Part shown: piece by piece, positions 1 through 9,347 of the stretch
Layout of the letters: the number at the start of each line of letters is the position of its first letter
Numbering within the stretch: position 1 is the stretch's first letter
Source of the DNA: Arthrobacter sp. ok362
GTDB lineage: Bacteria; Actinomycetota; Actinomycetes; Actinomycetales; Micrococcaceae
Assembly (NCBI RefSeq): GCF_900102785.1
Contig: NZ_FNGC01000012.1
Coordinates: forward strand, 81,985-145,984
DNA length: 64,000 nt
Direction of reading: 5' to 3'
Made by a program: the position numbers and the translations under genes
Notes under the pieces: model-generated
The model's input: the letters and a program-made list of their open reading frames with translations, nothing else
What the model was told of the DNA's origin: nothing
Database searches by the model: none

Positions 1-1955
1 TAGCCGTTGACCACTTCCTCCACAGCGGCCACCGTCTTGTCGTAGTCGGCGTGGCGGTCGATGCTGATCCAGTGTTCGCCGGCGTTTACACCGACGATCT
101 CGTCCGCGGCGAATGCCTGCCCGATGTGCGTGCCACAGTTCAGGACGCCGGGGACCTTGAGAAATTCCTCACAGCCGCGCTGGGAGATCCTGAACTCTTC
201 CGCGGCAGAGGTTCCCGGTTCCGAGATCCAGTGCATCAGGAAATCCCTTTCCTTGAACGTGGGGAACAGGGACGAGCCCATCAGGGGAGCGAGGACCAGG
301 CCCACTACCGCCAGCACGCCAAAGCCTGCATAGCCGAACCGGGGCCGGTTCATGGTCTTGGAGAGGGCAGCGTGGTAGCCGCGTTTGAGCACACGGACCA
401 GCGGTGCGTCGTGTTCTTCCAGTTTGGCGTTGCCCAGCAAAATCAGGGCAAGGGCCGGCGTCACTGTCAGCGCCACCAGCATGGAGGCAAGGACAGCCAG
501 GGTGTAGGAGACGGCCAGCGGCCGGAAGAATACCCCGGTCAGCCCGTCCAGGAAGAAGATCGGTACGGCGGCGACCACAATGATCAGGGTCGCGTAGACG
601 ATCGGGCTCCGCATCTCCAGAGAGGCTTTCAAAACCACCGATGCCGCAGGTTCGTCACTGTGCCCGGCGCGTCGCTGCCTGAGCCGGCGCATGATGTTTT
701 CGACGTCGATGATCGCGTCATCCACCACGACTCCCACGGCGATGACCAGACCCGCGAGCACCATCGTGTTGATTGCACTGGAGGTGAAATAGAGCACCAG
801 CGCGGCTGTGAGCAGGGACAAAGGAATGGCGACGATGCTGATCAGGGCCGTGCGCCACTGGAAGAGGAACGCGACGAGGATCATGACGACGAGCAGGCAG
901 CCGAGCAGCAGCGCAATACTGAGGTTGGAGATCGCCTCCTCAACGAAGCTGGCGGGCCGGAAGATCGTGGTGTCGAAGTTGATGCCGCTCAGGCCCGGCT
1001 GCATCTCGTGGAGGGCCTCCTCTACCCCCTTGGTCACCTCAAGTGTGTTGCCCCACGGCAGCTTCTCGACGATCAGCATGAGCCCGTGCCCGTTGTTGAT
1101 CACGGCATCACCAATCAGCGGCTGATGGTCCTCCACAACCTGGGCCACATCGCCCAGATGCAGCGCCACCCCGTCCTTTTCCCGAATGGTCACCTTGGCC
1201 AGATCAGCGGGAGTCTGGATAGGCTGGACGTGGCGGATCCCCATTCTCTGGGTCGGGCTGTCAATGAATCCACCCGTTCCGATGAACCGTCCGGGCGAGT
1301 ATTTCAGCAGACCGGCGTCGAGGGCGCCGGCGGTGACTTCCATGACCTGGTTGAGGGAGACGTTCTGGGCCTTGAGCTTGTCAGGTTCCACCTGGACCTG
1401 GAGCATCTGCAGCCGCTCGCCCCAGATGGCCACATTTGCCACCCCGGGGACCCGCAGCAGCCGGGCCCGGATGGTCCAGTAGGACAGCATGGACATTTCG
1501 ATGAGCGAATGTTCCGAGGACGTCATGCCGATCTTCATCACGCGGCTGGTCGCAGACAGCGGCTGGAGCATCACCGGCGGGGCCGCCCAGGTGGGCAGCG
1601 CCGCGGTCACCGCAGCCATCCGTTCCGATACGAGCTGACGGGCGTTGAGCAGATCAGTGCCCTGATGGAATAGCAGCACGATCGACGAGAGCTGGGGTAC
1701 GGACTTGGACCGTATCTCGTCCAGGCCCGGCATGCCGCTCACGGCGGCCTCGATCGGCACACTGACCAGCTCTTCGACTTCCTGGGCGGTCAACCCGAGG
1801 CACGCGGTCTGGATTTCCACGCGTGGCGGGGCGAATTCCGGGAAGACGTCCACCGACGCGGAACTCAACTGCAGGGAGCCGAGCAGCATCACGGCGCATG
1901 CGAGGGCGACAACAACCGTCTTGAAACGGAGGCTTATCCCGATGAGCCAGCGCAT
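1..1955 (-). CDS. RND-family efflux permease (CzcA/CusA-like), 3' end outside window
   Basis: This is an inner-membrane proton-driven resistance-nodulation-division permease. The first 651 residues are visible and the C-terminal part lies beyond the window edge. It opens with MRWLIGISLR, then a first membrane helix, then VDVFPEFAPP and the RSKSVPQLSS stretch typical of heavy-metal-type RND pumps. The fourth-helix proton-relay motif VVVDDAIIDVEN is intact near residue 410. The ATG at 1955 lies one base after the stop of the lipoprotein gene, so the two are probably translationally coupled. Paralogous to the permease at 2421-5615. Substrate (metal or organic) cannot be decided; the heavy-metal subfamily label is inference from motif style. 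Confidence 0.85.
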   Translation of the reverse strand, partial: MRWLIGISLRFKTVVVALACAVMLLGSLQLSSASVDVFPEFAPPRVEIQTACLGLTAQEVEELVSVPIEAAVSGMPGLDEIRSKSVPQLSSIVLLFHQGTDLLNARQLVSERMAAVTAALPTWAAPPVMLQPLSATSRVMKIGMTSSEHSLIEMSMLSYWTIRARLLRVPGVANVAIWGERLQMLQVQVEPDKLKAQNVSLNQVMEVTAGALDAGLLKYSPGRFIGTGGFIDSPTQRMGIRHVQPIQTPADLAKVTIREKDGVALHLGDVAQVVEDHQPLIGDAVINNGHGLMLIVEKLPWGNTLEVTKGVEEALHEMQPGLSGINFDTTIFRPASFVEEAISNLSIALLLGCLLVVMILVAFLFQWRTALISIVAIPLSLLTAALVLYFTSSAINTMVLAGLVIAVGVVVDDAIIDVENIMRRLRQRRAGHSDEPAASVVLKASLEMRSPIVYATLIIVVAAVPIFFLDGLTGVFFRPLAVSYTLAVLASMLVALTVTPALALILLGNAKLEEHDAPLVRVLKRGYHAALSKTMNRPRFGYAGFGVLAVVGLVLAPLMGSSLFPTFKERDFLMHWISEPGTSAAEEFRISQRGCEEFLKVPGVLNCGTHIGQAFAADEIVGVNAGEHWISIDRHADYDKTVAAVEEVVNG

Positions 1956-1956
1956 G

Positions 1957-2424
1957 TCACTCGGCCGTATCGAATTCGGTGCCGAGAAGTTCCTCCGCGC
2001 CTGTCGTGACCACCACGGTCCCTGCCGGCGGCCCGTCCGTCAGGACGGCGACGTCGCCGTTGATGCGCTGGACCGTGATGGATTGGCGGACGTAGACCCG
2101 AGGCTCAGGGTTGGTGTAGACCCACGCCTTGCCCGAGCTGTCGTACAGTATGGCCCCATAGGGGACGGTGAGCTTCCTGGTCTGGGGATCCACGGCAATC
2201 ACGGCTGTCGCGATCCCGACCCGTTCGACGGCGTGCTCGGTGAGGGTGAGCCGGTGAAGGTCCGTGCCGGGGACTACAGCGATCTCCGCCGGTTCACCTT
2301 CGGACGGTTCGGCCTCCGGTGCCTGGGCGCAACCTGTGGCGGAGAGCGCCGTGAAGACCGCCACGAACACCGCAACGATGAAAGTGGCGACCTTGTTGCC
2401 CCGCGGCGAAAGTGGGGAGTTCAT
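1957..2424 (-). CDS. Short lipoprotein between two RND permeases, possible truncated membrane-fusion subunit
   Basis: A 155-residue protein with a hydrophobic N-terminus ending in a lipobox-like SATGC, so it is probably a lipoprotein on the outer face of the membrane. The rest resembles the C-terminal beta-barrel/membrane-proximal part of RND adaptor proteins (stretches VPYGAILYDSSGKAWVYT and DGPPAGTVVVTTGAEELLG), but the lipoyl and coiled-coil hairpin of a full adaptor is absent. The start overlaps the stop of the upstream permease (ATGA, 2421-2424), and its own stop precedes the next permease by one base. A three-gene operon is very likely. In a monoderm cell a short adaptor without hairpin would make sense, but that is inference. 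Confidence 0.75.
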   Translation of the reverse strand: MNSPLSPRGNKVATFIVAVFVAVFTALSATGCAQAPEAEPSEGEPAEIAVVPGTDLHRLTLTEHAVERVGIATAVIAVDPQTRKLTVPYGAILYDSSGKAWVYTNPEPRVYVRQSITVQRINGDVAVLTDGPPAGTVVVTTGAEELLGTEFDTAE

Positions 2425-5400
2425 GACGCATCCTGGCTCTCAGTTGGTGCAGAGGTGCCCTGGCCGGTCCGGGTGCTGGGTGCTGGCTTCGGCTCGAACC
2501 GGAGCAGCATAGCGGGCACAACAAACAGGGTGAAGAAGGCTGTTGTCAGCAGACCGCCCCAGATGATCACGGCAAGCGGCAGGATAATTTCCGTTCCGAC
2601 GACGCCGCCCAGGAGGGCCAGGGGCAACAGCGCCAGGGCCGTTATCACGGTCGACATCAGGACGGGCCCGAGCCTGTCCTTGGTTCCGCGGACCACCAGC
2701 GCAGGCCAGGGCGCCGAAGCATCTGTTGCCCGCAGGCTCCGGACCTGGCCTGTCAGCAGGAGAGCGCCGCGGACGGCTATTCCCAGCACTGCGGCGAATG
2801 CGACCAGGGCCACCAGCGAGTTGACGCCGCCCGTGGCCTGGGCGGCCAGCACCCCGCCGGACAGTGCCAGGATCAGGCCCAGGAAGAGCGGGGCCGCGAG
2901 CCGCCAGCTCCCCGTCGCCGTCTGCAGCAGCACCAGGATGCCGGCGGCGGCCACGGCCGCGAGCAGCCAAAGCCACTGGTAATTGTTTTGCTGCTGGGCG
3001 TATTGGGCGAGGATCTCGGCATGGTAGGAAATCGGGAACTGCATCTGCTGCAGCGCCGTGTCGATGTCACGCTGGATGTCGCCCAGCGGCCGGCCTTGGA
3101 TCTCAGCCTTGACATCAATGCGCCGCGAGGTGTCATCGTGCAGGATCACGGACTCGTTCCCGACCATGGTCACCTGCGCGACGTCGCCGAGGCGGGCGTG
3201 GCCGCCGTTGGGGGTGTCAATGATCAGGTTGCGGACGCTGTCAAGGCTGCTGCGGGTGGCAGCATTCCCCTTCACGATGACCGAGAAGACCTTCTGCTGT
3301 TCGTAGAGGTTGCCGACTTCTATGCCCTGCAGCAGGGCGGCAGCTGCCCGCCGTACATCACCGGGGACGACGCCGGCCTTTTGGGCCGCGGCCAGGTTCA
3401 CTTTGACCTCGGCGATCGGCTGTTCGGCGGGCAGATCGACGTGGGGATTGACCACACCGGCCGTGTGCTCAAGAATCTGTTGCACCTCCGCGGCCTTCTG
3501 CCGCAGAATCGTCGGGTCCAGTCCAAAGACCCGGACGGCAAAGCCGCTGTCCGCTTCTTCCCGGATCTGGTCGATGCGTTCCTGCGGGTAGGTGGAGATC
3601 TTGCTGGTCAGGCCCGCATAGCCGGCGATCACCCGGTCCACAGCGGCGGCCGTGTCGGCGTAGGACGCGTCGGGGGCCACGGTCACCCACAGCTCGCCGG
3701 AGCTGACGTCGCCGACCTGATCCGAGGTGATCGCCCGCCCGACGTGTCCTCCGACGTTGGCCACGCCCGGCACGGTGCGCAGTTCTCCTGCGGCCGCCTC
3801 GGTGATCCGGCTCATTTCCTGGTCCGAGGTGCCGGCTATCGCGCTCCAGTGCACCACCAGGGTCTTGTCCGCCAGCACCGGCACCACGGGACGGGTCCCG
3901 GCCAACTGGGGTGCGAGCGCCAGTCCGGCCACCGCGACCACCGCCGCAGCGGCGAATACCCACCGCGTCTTTCGCGTCAAGCGCGTCACGGTCCGGCCGT
4001 ACGCGCCTTGCAGCCGCGCCAGGGAACGGCGTTGCGGCGCCTTGGAACGGACAGGAAGGACGAACGCCAGTGCCGCCGTGACGGTGAGTGCGACAATCAT
4101 CGAGACAACCAGCGCAAGCAGATAGCTCTGCACCAGGGGCCCGAACAGGGCACCGTTCTCACCCGGGATAAAGAGCGCAGGCATGAGGGCCAGCGCCATG
4201 ATCAGCAATGCGTAGAGGATTGGCGTGCGGGCTGCCCGCAGGGCGCCCGGGATCACTGAATCGCGTCGGTCCGGTGCCTGGCCCTGGCCGGTGTCAGGCC
4301 CGCCGTCGCCGGATACTGATTCTGCCCTGGCGTCCGCGCTGCGTGCCCGCGCGATGCCGTTCAGGTCTTCCGCAACGTCACCTACGATGACGGCCAGGGC
4401 AAGCGCCATGCCGGCCAGGACCATGGTGTTCATTCCGGTGCCGCGCAGATCGAGCACCAACGCTGCCGCGGTCAGCGACACGGGAATCGTGATCAGGCTG
4501 ATCAGGGCCGTGCGCCAGGAACGGAAGAAAGCGCCAAACAGGGCCACGATCAGCAGCAGCGCGATCAGCGCAGCGACGCCGAGCGTCCCGACTTCCTCCT
4601 CGATAAAGGAAGCCTGCCGGTAGACGCTGGTATCGATCGTGACTCCGGGCAGGCCGGGCTGGAGCTCGCGGAGGACCTCGTCAACCCCCCGGGTCACGTC
4701 CATCGTGTTGGTCTCCGGGAACTTCTCGATGACCAGCAACAACTCGGCTTCGTTGCTGAGCAGGGCGTCGCCGATCAGGGGCTGGTGGTCGGTTGACACC
4801 GTGGCCACGTCCTTGAGCAGGAGATTGCCGGCCGGACCCTGGATGGGAACCTGGCCCAGGTCCTCCGGCGTGGTGATCGGCAGGACATGCTGGACGCCGA
4901 TCCGCTGATGGCCCGTCTCGAAGAAACCGCCGGTGCCCGGAGTGGATGCTTCCAAGTAGCTCAGCGGCGAAACCCACACGGAGTTGCCGGTCGTCTTGAT
5001 GACTTCGTCGAGGGTGACTCCCTTGGCCTGGAGCCGCGCCGGGTCCACAAGGACTTGAAGTTGCTGGTCGCGCTGGCCCCAGATGGCCACGTTCGCGACC
5101 CCGGGCACGGCCAAGAGCCCGGGCTTCATGGTCCAGCGGGCCAGGACGGACATGTCGATGGCTGACATGTCTTTGGAGGTCAGCCGGACCATCATGACCC
5201 GGCTCGTCGAGGACAGCGGCTGCATGAGTACCGGAGCCGCCGAAACATTGGGCAGTGCGCGCGCCTGGGTCAGCCGTTCCGAGACGAGTTGGCGTGCTCG
5301 CAAGAGGTCTGTCCCCGGCTTGAAGACCATCTGGATCGACGAAAGGCCGGGCACGGATTTGGACCGGATTGCCTCAACCCAGGCCACCCCGTTCAGCAGG

Positions 5401-5615
5401 TCGGCCTCCATGGGGGAGGTGATGAGTTGCTCCACCTCGGCGGCCGAGAGTCCCAGGGCTTCAGTCTGGATCTCTACCTGCGGCGGGGCGAATTCCGGGA
5501 AGGCGTCCACGGACATGCTCGGCAGGTTGGTGAGCCCGAGGGCAAGGATTCCTGCCGCGGCGGCCAGGACCAAGAGCCTGAACTGCAGAGTCCAGCGCGC
5601 AATTGCACTCATCAT
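2421..5615 (-). CDS. RND-family efflux permease with altered proton-relay motif
   Basis: A full-length RND permease (1064 residues, usual length about 1040). It has twelve expected helices, two large extracytoplasmic loops, SVDAFPEFAPPQ near residue 35 and RSKSVPGLSS near 84. Where its neighbour reads VVVDDAIIDVEN, this one reads VIVGDVAEDLNG (residues 410-420). One of two adjacent aspartates and the glutamate are lost, and E416/D417 are placed differently. A charged cytoplasmic insert follows (about 421-455). First gene of the RND operon; two adjacent ATG codons at 5615 and 5612 are both possible starts. The relay change could mean altered energy coupling or a non-pump partner role in a heterotrimer. 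Confidence 0.85.
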   Translation of the reverse strand: MMSAIARWTLQFRLLVLAAAAGILALGLTNLPSMSVDAFPEFAPPQVEIQTEALGLSAAEVEQLITSPMEADLLNGVAWVEAIRSKSVPGLSSIQMVFKPGTDLLRARQLVSERLTQARALPNVSAAPVLMQPLSSTSRVMMVRLTSKDMSAIDMSVLARWTMKPGLLAVPGVANVAIWGQRDQQLQVLVDPARLQAKGVTLDEVIKTTGNSVWVSPLSYLEASTPGTGGFFETGHQRIGVQHVLPITTPEDLGQVPIQGPAGNLLLKDVATVSTDHQPLIGDALLSNEAELLLVIEKFPETNTMDVTRGVDEVLRELQPGLPGVTIDTSVYRQASFIEEEVGTLGVAALIALLLIVALFGAFFRSWRTALISLITIPVSLTAAALVLDLRGTGMNTMVLAGMALALAVIVGDVAEDLNGIARARSADARAESVSGDGGPDTGQGQAPDRRDSVIPGALRAARTPILYALLIMALALMPALFIPGENGALFGPLVQSYLLALVVSMIVALTVTAALAFVLPVRSKAPQRRSLARLQGAYGRTVTRLTRKTRWVFAAAAVVAVAGLALAPQLAGTRPVVPVLADKTLVVHWSAIAGTSDQEMSRITEAAAGELRTVPGVANVGGHVGRAITSDQVGDVSSGELWVTVAPDASYADTAAAVDRVIAGYAGLTSKISTYPQERIDQIREEADSGFAVRVFGLDPTILRQKAAEVQQILEHTAGVVNPHVDLPAEQPIAEVKVNLAAAQKAGVVPGDVRRAAAALLQGIEVGNLYEQQKVFSVIVKGNAATRSSLDSVRNLIIDTPNGGHARLGDVAQVTMVGNESVILHDDTSRRIDVKAEIQGRPLGDIQRDIDTALQQMQFPISYHAEILAQYAQQQNNYQWLWLLAAVAAAGILVLLQTATGSWRLAAPLFLGLILALSGGVLAAQATGGVNSLVALVAFAAVLGIAVRGALLLTGQVRSLRATDASAPWPALVVRGTKDRLGPVLMSTVITALALLPLALLGGVVGTEIILPLAVIIWGGLLTTAFFTLFVVPAMLLRFEPKPAPSTRTGQGTSAPTESQDAS

Positions 5616-5828
5616 GGCCGGTACCCCGCATGCCCCGCAGTGTCGCCCGGACCAGGGAAATTACAGTCGATGCTTCGGCGTCGTCGGTAGCCTGGGCTGC
5701 CGGGGTGGGCCCGGGGAGTGGGCGGGCCGTGCAGCCGCCCTGCCGCGAAAGCGGTTTCTGGGAAAAGGGTGTTGACTGCTATTCCTGTTTGGCCAACTGC
5801 ACATATTCTATTCACGGCGCGGCTCCTC

Positions 5829-5859
5829 AACCTAAGCCATAGCGCCCCCCAGCCGTCAA
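5829..5859 (-). promoter_or_regulatory. Candidate promoter of the RND operon with 19-base spacer
   Basis: On the minus strand a -35-like TTGACG (5859-5854) and a -10-like TAGGTT (5834-5829) are separated by 19 bases, about 210 bases before the permease start. A 19-base spacer is characteristic of promoters activated by MerR-family regulators, but no clear dyad lies in the spacer and no MerR gene is in the window. The remaining leader (5616-5828) holds a small hairpin (CCGC-TTTC-GCGG) and no recognisable riboswitch. Confidence 0.3.
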
Positions 5860-5913
5860 GAGCAATAATGATCTTCGGGCACACAGGCGTCAATAGAGAT
5901 ACAGGTGATCGCC

Positions 5914-6108
5914 ATGAAAGCAGTCGCAGGGGACCGCATCATCATCCGGGGGCACACGGTCGAGTCCACGGACCGGCACGGCCTGATCCTTGAGGTGAGA
6001 GGGGTCGATGGTGCGCCGCCCTACCTCGTCAGGTTCGATGACGGGCACGAGACCATCATGTTTCCCGGCGGTGATTTCGTCGTCGAACGGCCCGGGAGCG
6101 GACCCTAG
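5914..6108 (+). CDS. DUF1918 domain protein
   Basis: A 64-residue protein beginning MKAVAGDRIIIRGHTVE and containing PPYLVRFDDGHE and MFPGGDFVV, the whole-length signature of the DUF1918 family of small actinobacterial proteins. These fold as a small SH3-like beta barrel; the function is not established. The ATG at 5914 matches the usual family start. An in-frame GTG three codons earlier (5905) is possible but has no better ribosome binding site. It stands alone, divergent from the RND operon and convergent with the next gene. Confidence 0.8.
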   Translation: MKAVAGDRIIIRGHTVESTDRHGLILEVRGVDGAPPYLVRFDDGHETIMFPGGDFVVERPGSGP

Positions 6109-6131
6109 AAACTCCGCACTGCGACTCGGCC

Positions 6132-7586
6132 CTAGAAACCCGACGAGCTCCCGGACCCGGAAAAGCTGCCGCCGCTGGACCCGTACCCGGTGGTGGTGCC
6201 ACCGCCGCGCGCGCTGCTGACGCTGCTGACGCCGGTGTTGAAACCGGAGTTGAAGCTCGGGACCGAGAAGAAGTAGTAGGACGGGTACACCGTTCCGAGG
6301 ATGCTCGGCTCGTACGTGCGCCCGGATCTGGCCTTGGTCCCCGACTGTGCACTGTCCATTTCCTGGCGCATGAGACCGGCTTCCTTGTCATTGCGGGCAA
6401 ACGCGTCGATCAAGGTGTCAGCGTGGTTCCCTAAGAGCTCCGAAAGCTGGGTCCGGGCATCACGCAGCCGGTCCAGCGCCGTCTCGGGGGTGATTGAGCC
6501 GTCCGCCAGTTCCGCCGACCAGCGCTCCACATCACGCCGGCTTTCATCGCGGAAGGACCGCAGTGCCGCCGCCGTCGCCGAGGTTCCCTCGGCGCGGCGC
6601 TGGCTGAGCAGGTTTTCCAAGTCGTCCAGGTCACTGCGGAACGGCGCGAGCTGGCGGTCCCAGGCGGCGGGCCACGATGAGCCTCGGTTAAGCAAGGCGT
6701 TGGTATCGGCGATCACGTCGTCCAGCACGTCGAGTTCGGCCGCGGCGTCGGCGTAGCTCCGGACCAGGTTGAGGTTGGGCCGGCGGCCCAGGTCCCGGCT
6801 GCTGAGGGCATGTACCTGGTTGGAAAGTTCGGTGGCTGTGTTGTAGCGGTTCACGAACGTGCGGTGTTTCTCCAGGACCGTGCTTCCGTACCGGGACGAT
6901 TCGGGAATGGTGCTGGCGTTGAGCTCGGTGACCTGCAGGTCCATGCTGACATTGGCGTAGCTGGCGTCGCCCCGGGCCAGTTCCTTCCGGCTGGACACCC
7001 GGGTCCGCCACCGCACGATCAGCCACGCGGCAGCTGCGCAGACTGCGGCGGCCACCGCCGTCCATGCCGTGACCAGGAAGGCTGTGGAACGGTACCACGG
7101 CTGATTGATAAGTTCGGCGCCGCGGCGGATCCCGGCAAGGGTGCCGTCGGTCCACTGCGCATCGCGGAGCAGCGCCTTCGAGGCGTTCTGGATGTCCTCA
7201 CGCTGTTCGGGCGAGACCTTCCGGTCCTCACCCATGTACGTCCCCACATGCCGGCCCACCGGATCGAGGGCGAAGATAAACAGCCCGTCCGCCCACTTCT
7301 GCCCGTCGGCGCTGATCCACTCGGGGTGTTCGGTGCGGGCGAACCGCAGGACTTCCGCGTTCAGGTTGTCCGCGGCCGTGCCGTTGTACGTGTAGATCGC
7401 AACTTTGGTGGGCTCGTAAAAGTCGGTGGACCGCACTGCCGGCAGCAGCGTCCTTTGGTCCAAAACCCCGGCGCGGTCTTCAACGACGACGGCGGTCGGC
7501 GTCACGGCGAGCGCCAAGGGGGCTCCGGCGAGAAGGCCGGCGATCAGCACAACCAGAGCGGCGAGGGCTTTGCGCGTGATTCCCAT
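6132..7586 (-). CDS. TPM/DUF5129-like membrane protein with Gly/Ser tail
   Basis: A 484-residue membrane protein. A signal-like helix (residues 5-30) precedes an extracellular domain with VVEDRAGVLDQRTLLPAV and VAIYTYNG, reminiscent of TPM-fold proteins and of DUF5129. A second helix lies near 195-220, followed by a long helical cytoplasmic region and a tail of repeated Gly and Ser (GYGSSGGSFSGSGSSSGF). The reading frame is open upstream to 7757, but MGITRKALAALVVL at 7586 puts the signal sequence at the N-terminus, so that start was chosen. TPM proteins are proposed to act in membrane protein quality control or cell-envelope functions; a role here is not known. Confidence 0.7.
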   Translation of the reverse strand: MGITRKALAALVVLIAGLLAGAPLALAVTPTAVVVEDRAGVLDQRTLLPAVRSTDFYEPTKVAIYTYNGTAADNLNAEVLRFARTEHPEWISADGQKWADGLFIFALDPVGRHVGTYMGEDRKVSPEQREDIQNASKALLRDAQWTDGTLAGIRRGAELINQPWYRSTAFLVTAWTAVAAAVCAAAAWLIVRWRTRVSSRKELARGDASYANVSMDLQVTELNASTIPESSRYGSTVLEKHRTFVNRYNTATELSNQVHALSSRDLGRRPNLNLVRSYADAAAELDVLDDVIADTNALLNRGSSWPAAWDRQLAPFRSDLDDLENLLSQRRAEGTSATAAALRSFRDESRRDVERWSAELADGSITPETALDRLRDARTQLSELLGNHADTLIDAFARNDKEAGLMRQEMDSAQSGTKARSGRTYEPSILGTVYPSYYFFSVPSFNSGFNTGVSSVSSARGGGTTTGYGSSGGSFSGSGSSSGF

Positions 7587-7773
7587 TTTCCGAGCGTACT
7601 GGCTGGCTCCAGCGGCGTCGACGCAGACGCCGGCGAGCGCCATGGGCGGCGTCGAGTCCGTTAAGAAGAACGCGGCCTCGCCGGTGGTCGATCTGACGGA
7701 AGCTGCCGCCGAGAAGGGATGAAACCGCAGGTCAGGTGTCCAATCCGGGCTGGCCACCGCCTAGGATTACGGC

Positions 7774-8241
7774 ATGTCTACCTATGAAGTTACGCGCAGC
7801 GCAGTCATTCCCGCACCGGCCCAGGACATCTTTCCGTTGGTCAACAGCTTCCACGAATGGACCAAGTGGTCCCCCTGGGAGGCCGTAGATCCCGCCATGG
7901 AACGGAGCTACTCCGGCAGCGAATCCGGCGTCGGCGCCAAGTATGCCTGGAGCGGGAACCGCAAGGCCGGCTCCGGCACCATGGAAATTGTCGATACCGC
8001 CGAGCCGCGAAACATCAAGATCCGTCTGGAGTTCACCAAGCCCTTCAAAGCGGTCAACCCCACCTCGTTCACGTTCACGCCCTCAGGCAACGGCACCCAG
8101 GTCACCTGGACCATGACCGGGGAGAACAAAGGCATCGGCAAGGTCTTCGCGCTGTTCATGAATATGGACAAGATGGTCGGCGCGGACTTCGAAAAGGGCC
8201 TGGCGTCGCTCGCCGGCGCCGTCGCACAGCGACAAGCCTGA
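7774..8241 (+). CDS. SRPBCC-fold (polyketide cyclase/START-like) protein
   Basis: A 155-residue single-domain protein. It has the hallmarks of the SRPBCC fold: an N-terminal strand TYEVTRSAVIPAPAQDIF, the helix FPLVNSFHEWTKWSPWEAVDPAM, a central GSGTMEIVD strand and a C-terminal helix FEKGLASLAGAVA. The fold forms a deep hydrophobic pocket for lipids or aromatic compounds; the ligand is unknown. It stands alone and converges with the oxygenase gene. No catalytic residue set identifies an enzyme. Confidence 0.8.
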   Translation: MSTYEVTRSAVIPAPAQDIFPLVNSFHEWTKWSPWEAVDPAMERSYSGSESGVGAKYAWSGNRKAGSGTMEIVDTAEPRNIKIRLEFTKPFKAVNPTSFTFTPSGNGTQVTWTMTGENKGIGKVFALFMNMDKMVGADFEKGLASLAGAVAQRQA

Positions 8242-8306
8242 GCCGGGACTCCGCCGGACCGCCCGGTGACGGCCCGCAGGGCCGGATGACACTTGTGATT
8301 GGGCCG

Positions 8307-9347
8307 TCAGGACTGCCCGGCGGTCCGGCCGAGTTCGGGGTGATGAATCCGGGCGACCTCCGGGTGGGCCCGCAGCCAGCCTTTGAGCACGTTGGCGCCG
8401 TAAGACGCGAGCATCGGATTGTCCGGATCATCCGTGACTCCCCGGGACCGGGCCGCCAGCGCGGGCGGAAGCGGCACCGGCTCAATGACGGCGTCGAGCC
8501 GGGGCGAGAAGAAGAAGGGGACCGTGTAACGGTCGACTCCGGGCGGAGGCGCCTCGACGCGGTGGATGGTGGCCGCCAGGTAGCCCTGGGTGGCCACTTC
8601 CAGCATTTCCCCGAGGTTGACCACCAAAGCCCCCGGAGTCGGCTGCACCGGAATCCAGCTGTCGCTGCCCGGCGGAAGCACCTGCAGGCCGCCGACCTGA
8701 TCCTGGAGCAGCAAGGTGACGAAGCCGTAGTCCGCATGGGCGCCCACTCCCTGGGGACCGGCGTCCGCGACGACGCCGCCGACGTAGTGGACGAGCTTGG
8801 CCATCCAGGCCGGTGAGTCCCGGAACGGTTCGTCGAAGTAGCCTTCCGGCAGTTCCAGGGACACGGCAATGGCACTCAGTAATTCTGCGCCAACGCCGGA
8901 CATACGGTCCGCCCACGCCATGCACACGGTGCGCAGCTCGGGCAGCGCCCGGTCCGGCATCAGGTTCGGTCCCTGGACCAGCCAGTACGGCCGATCCGGC
9001 GGGTAGTCCTCGACGGCGGGACGCTCGGGTCCGAAGTCAAGCTGCTCGCGGGCGTCGGGCCGTCCCTGGGTGATTTCGTGACCCAGCCGCGTGTAGCCGC
9101 GGAAGTGGGGCGAGAGCCGGTTGTCCAGTTCGAGTCGTGCCTCAAGCGGGAGCTCGAAGAACCGCCGGGTGACCTCGAAGAGTTCGTCCACCTCGGCGGC
9201 AGAGGCTCCGTAACCCGTCAACTGGAAGAAGCCCACCCGATGCGTGGCGTCGCGCAGGGCATCAATAAACGCCGGGTCAAACGTGCCGTCCTGCCCCCTG
9301 GCGGCACTCAGGTCCAGGAGCGGAATTGAATCCGATGGTGCGCTCAT
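8307..9347 (-). CDS. 2-oxoglutarate/Fe(II) oxygenase, isopenicillin N synthase-like
   Basis: A 346-residue soluble enzyme of the isopenicillin N synthase/2OG-dioxygenase family. It has the N-terminal DIOX_N region (IPLLDLSAARG, FFQLTGYG), then the iron triad as HADYG (His-x-Asp) and HRVEAP (distal His), then the 2-oxoglutarate-binding Arg in RYTVPFFFSP. Bacterial members oxidise small molecules such as purine-like or plant-derived compounds; the substrate cannot be read from sequence. Start MSAPSDSIPLLDL is well placed. Its 3' end faces the SRPBCC gene across a GC-rich inverted repeat (roughly 8253-8333). Confidence 0.88.
   Translation of the reverse strand: MSAPSDSIPLLDLSAARGQDGTFDPAFIDALRDATHRVGFFQLTGYGASAAEVDELFEVTRRFFELPLEARLELDNRLSPHFRGYTRLGHEITQGRPDAREQLDFGPERPAVEDYPPDRPYWLVQGPNLMPDRALPELRTVCMAWADRMSGVGAELLSAIAVSLELPEGYFDEPFRDSPAWMAKLVHYVGGVVADAGPQGVGAHADYGFVTLLLQDQVGGLQVLPPGSDSWIPVQPTPGALVVNLGEMLEVATQGYLAATIHRVEAPPPGVDRYTVPFFFSPRLDAVIEPVPLPPALAARSRGVTDDPDNPMLASYGANVLKGWLRAHPEVARIHHPELGRTAGQS

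Noticed and set aside
51..1673. 540-residue open frame on the plus strand
   Set aside because: It is antisense to the RND permease. Its translation is rich in His, Gly, Arg and Gln with no domain, as expected of shadow frames in high-GC DNA.
5616..5913. Metal riboswitch or MerR site upstream of the RND operon
   Set aside because: The 19-base spacer is suggestive, but there is no dyad in the spacer, no MerR gene and no known riboswitch core, so only a weak promoter is reported.
8253..8333. GC-rich inverted repeat between SRPBCC and oxygenase genes as terminator
   Set aside because: Arms pair over about 11 bases but one arm lies inside the oxygenase coding region, and there is no T-run. Kept only as a remark.
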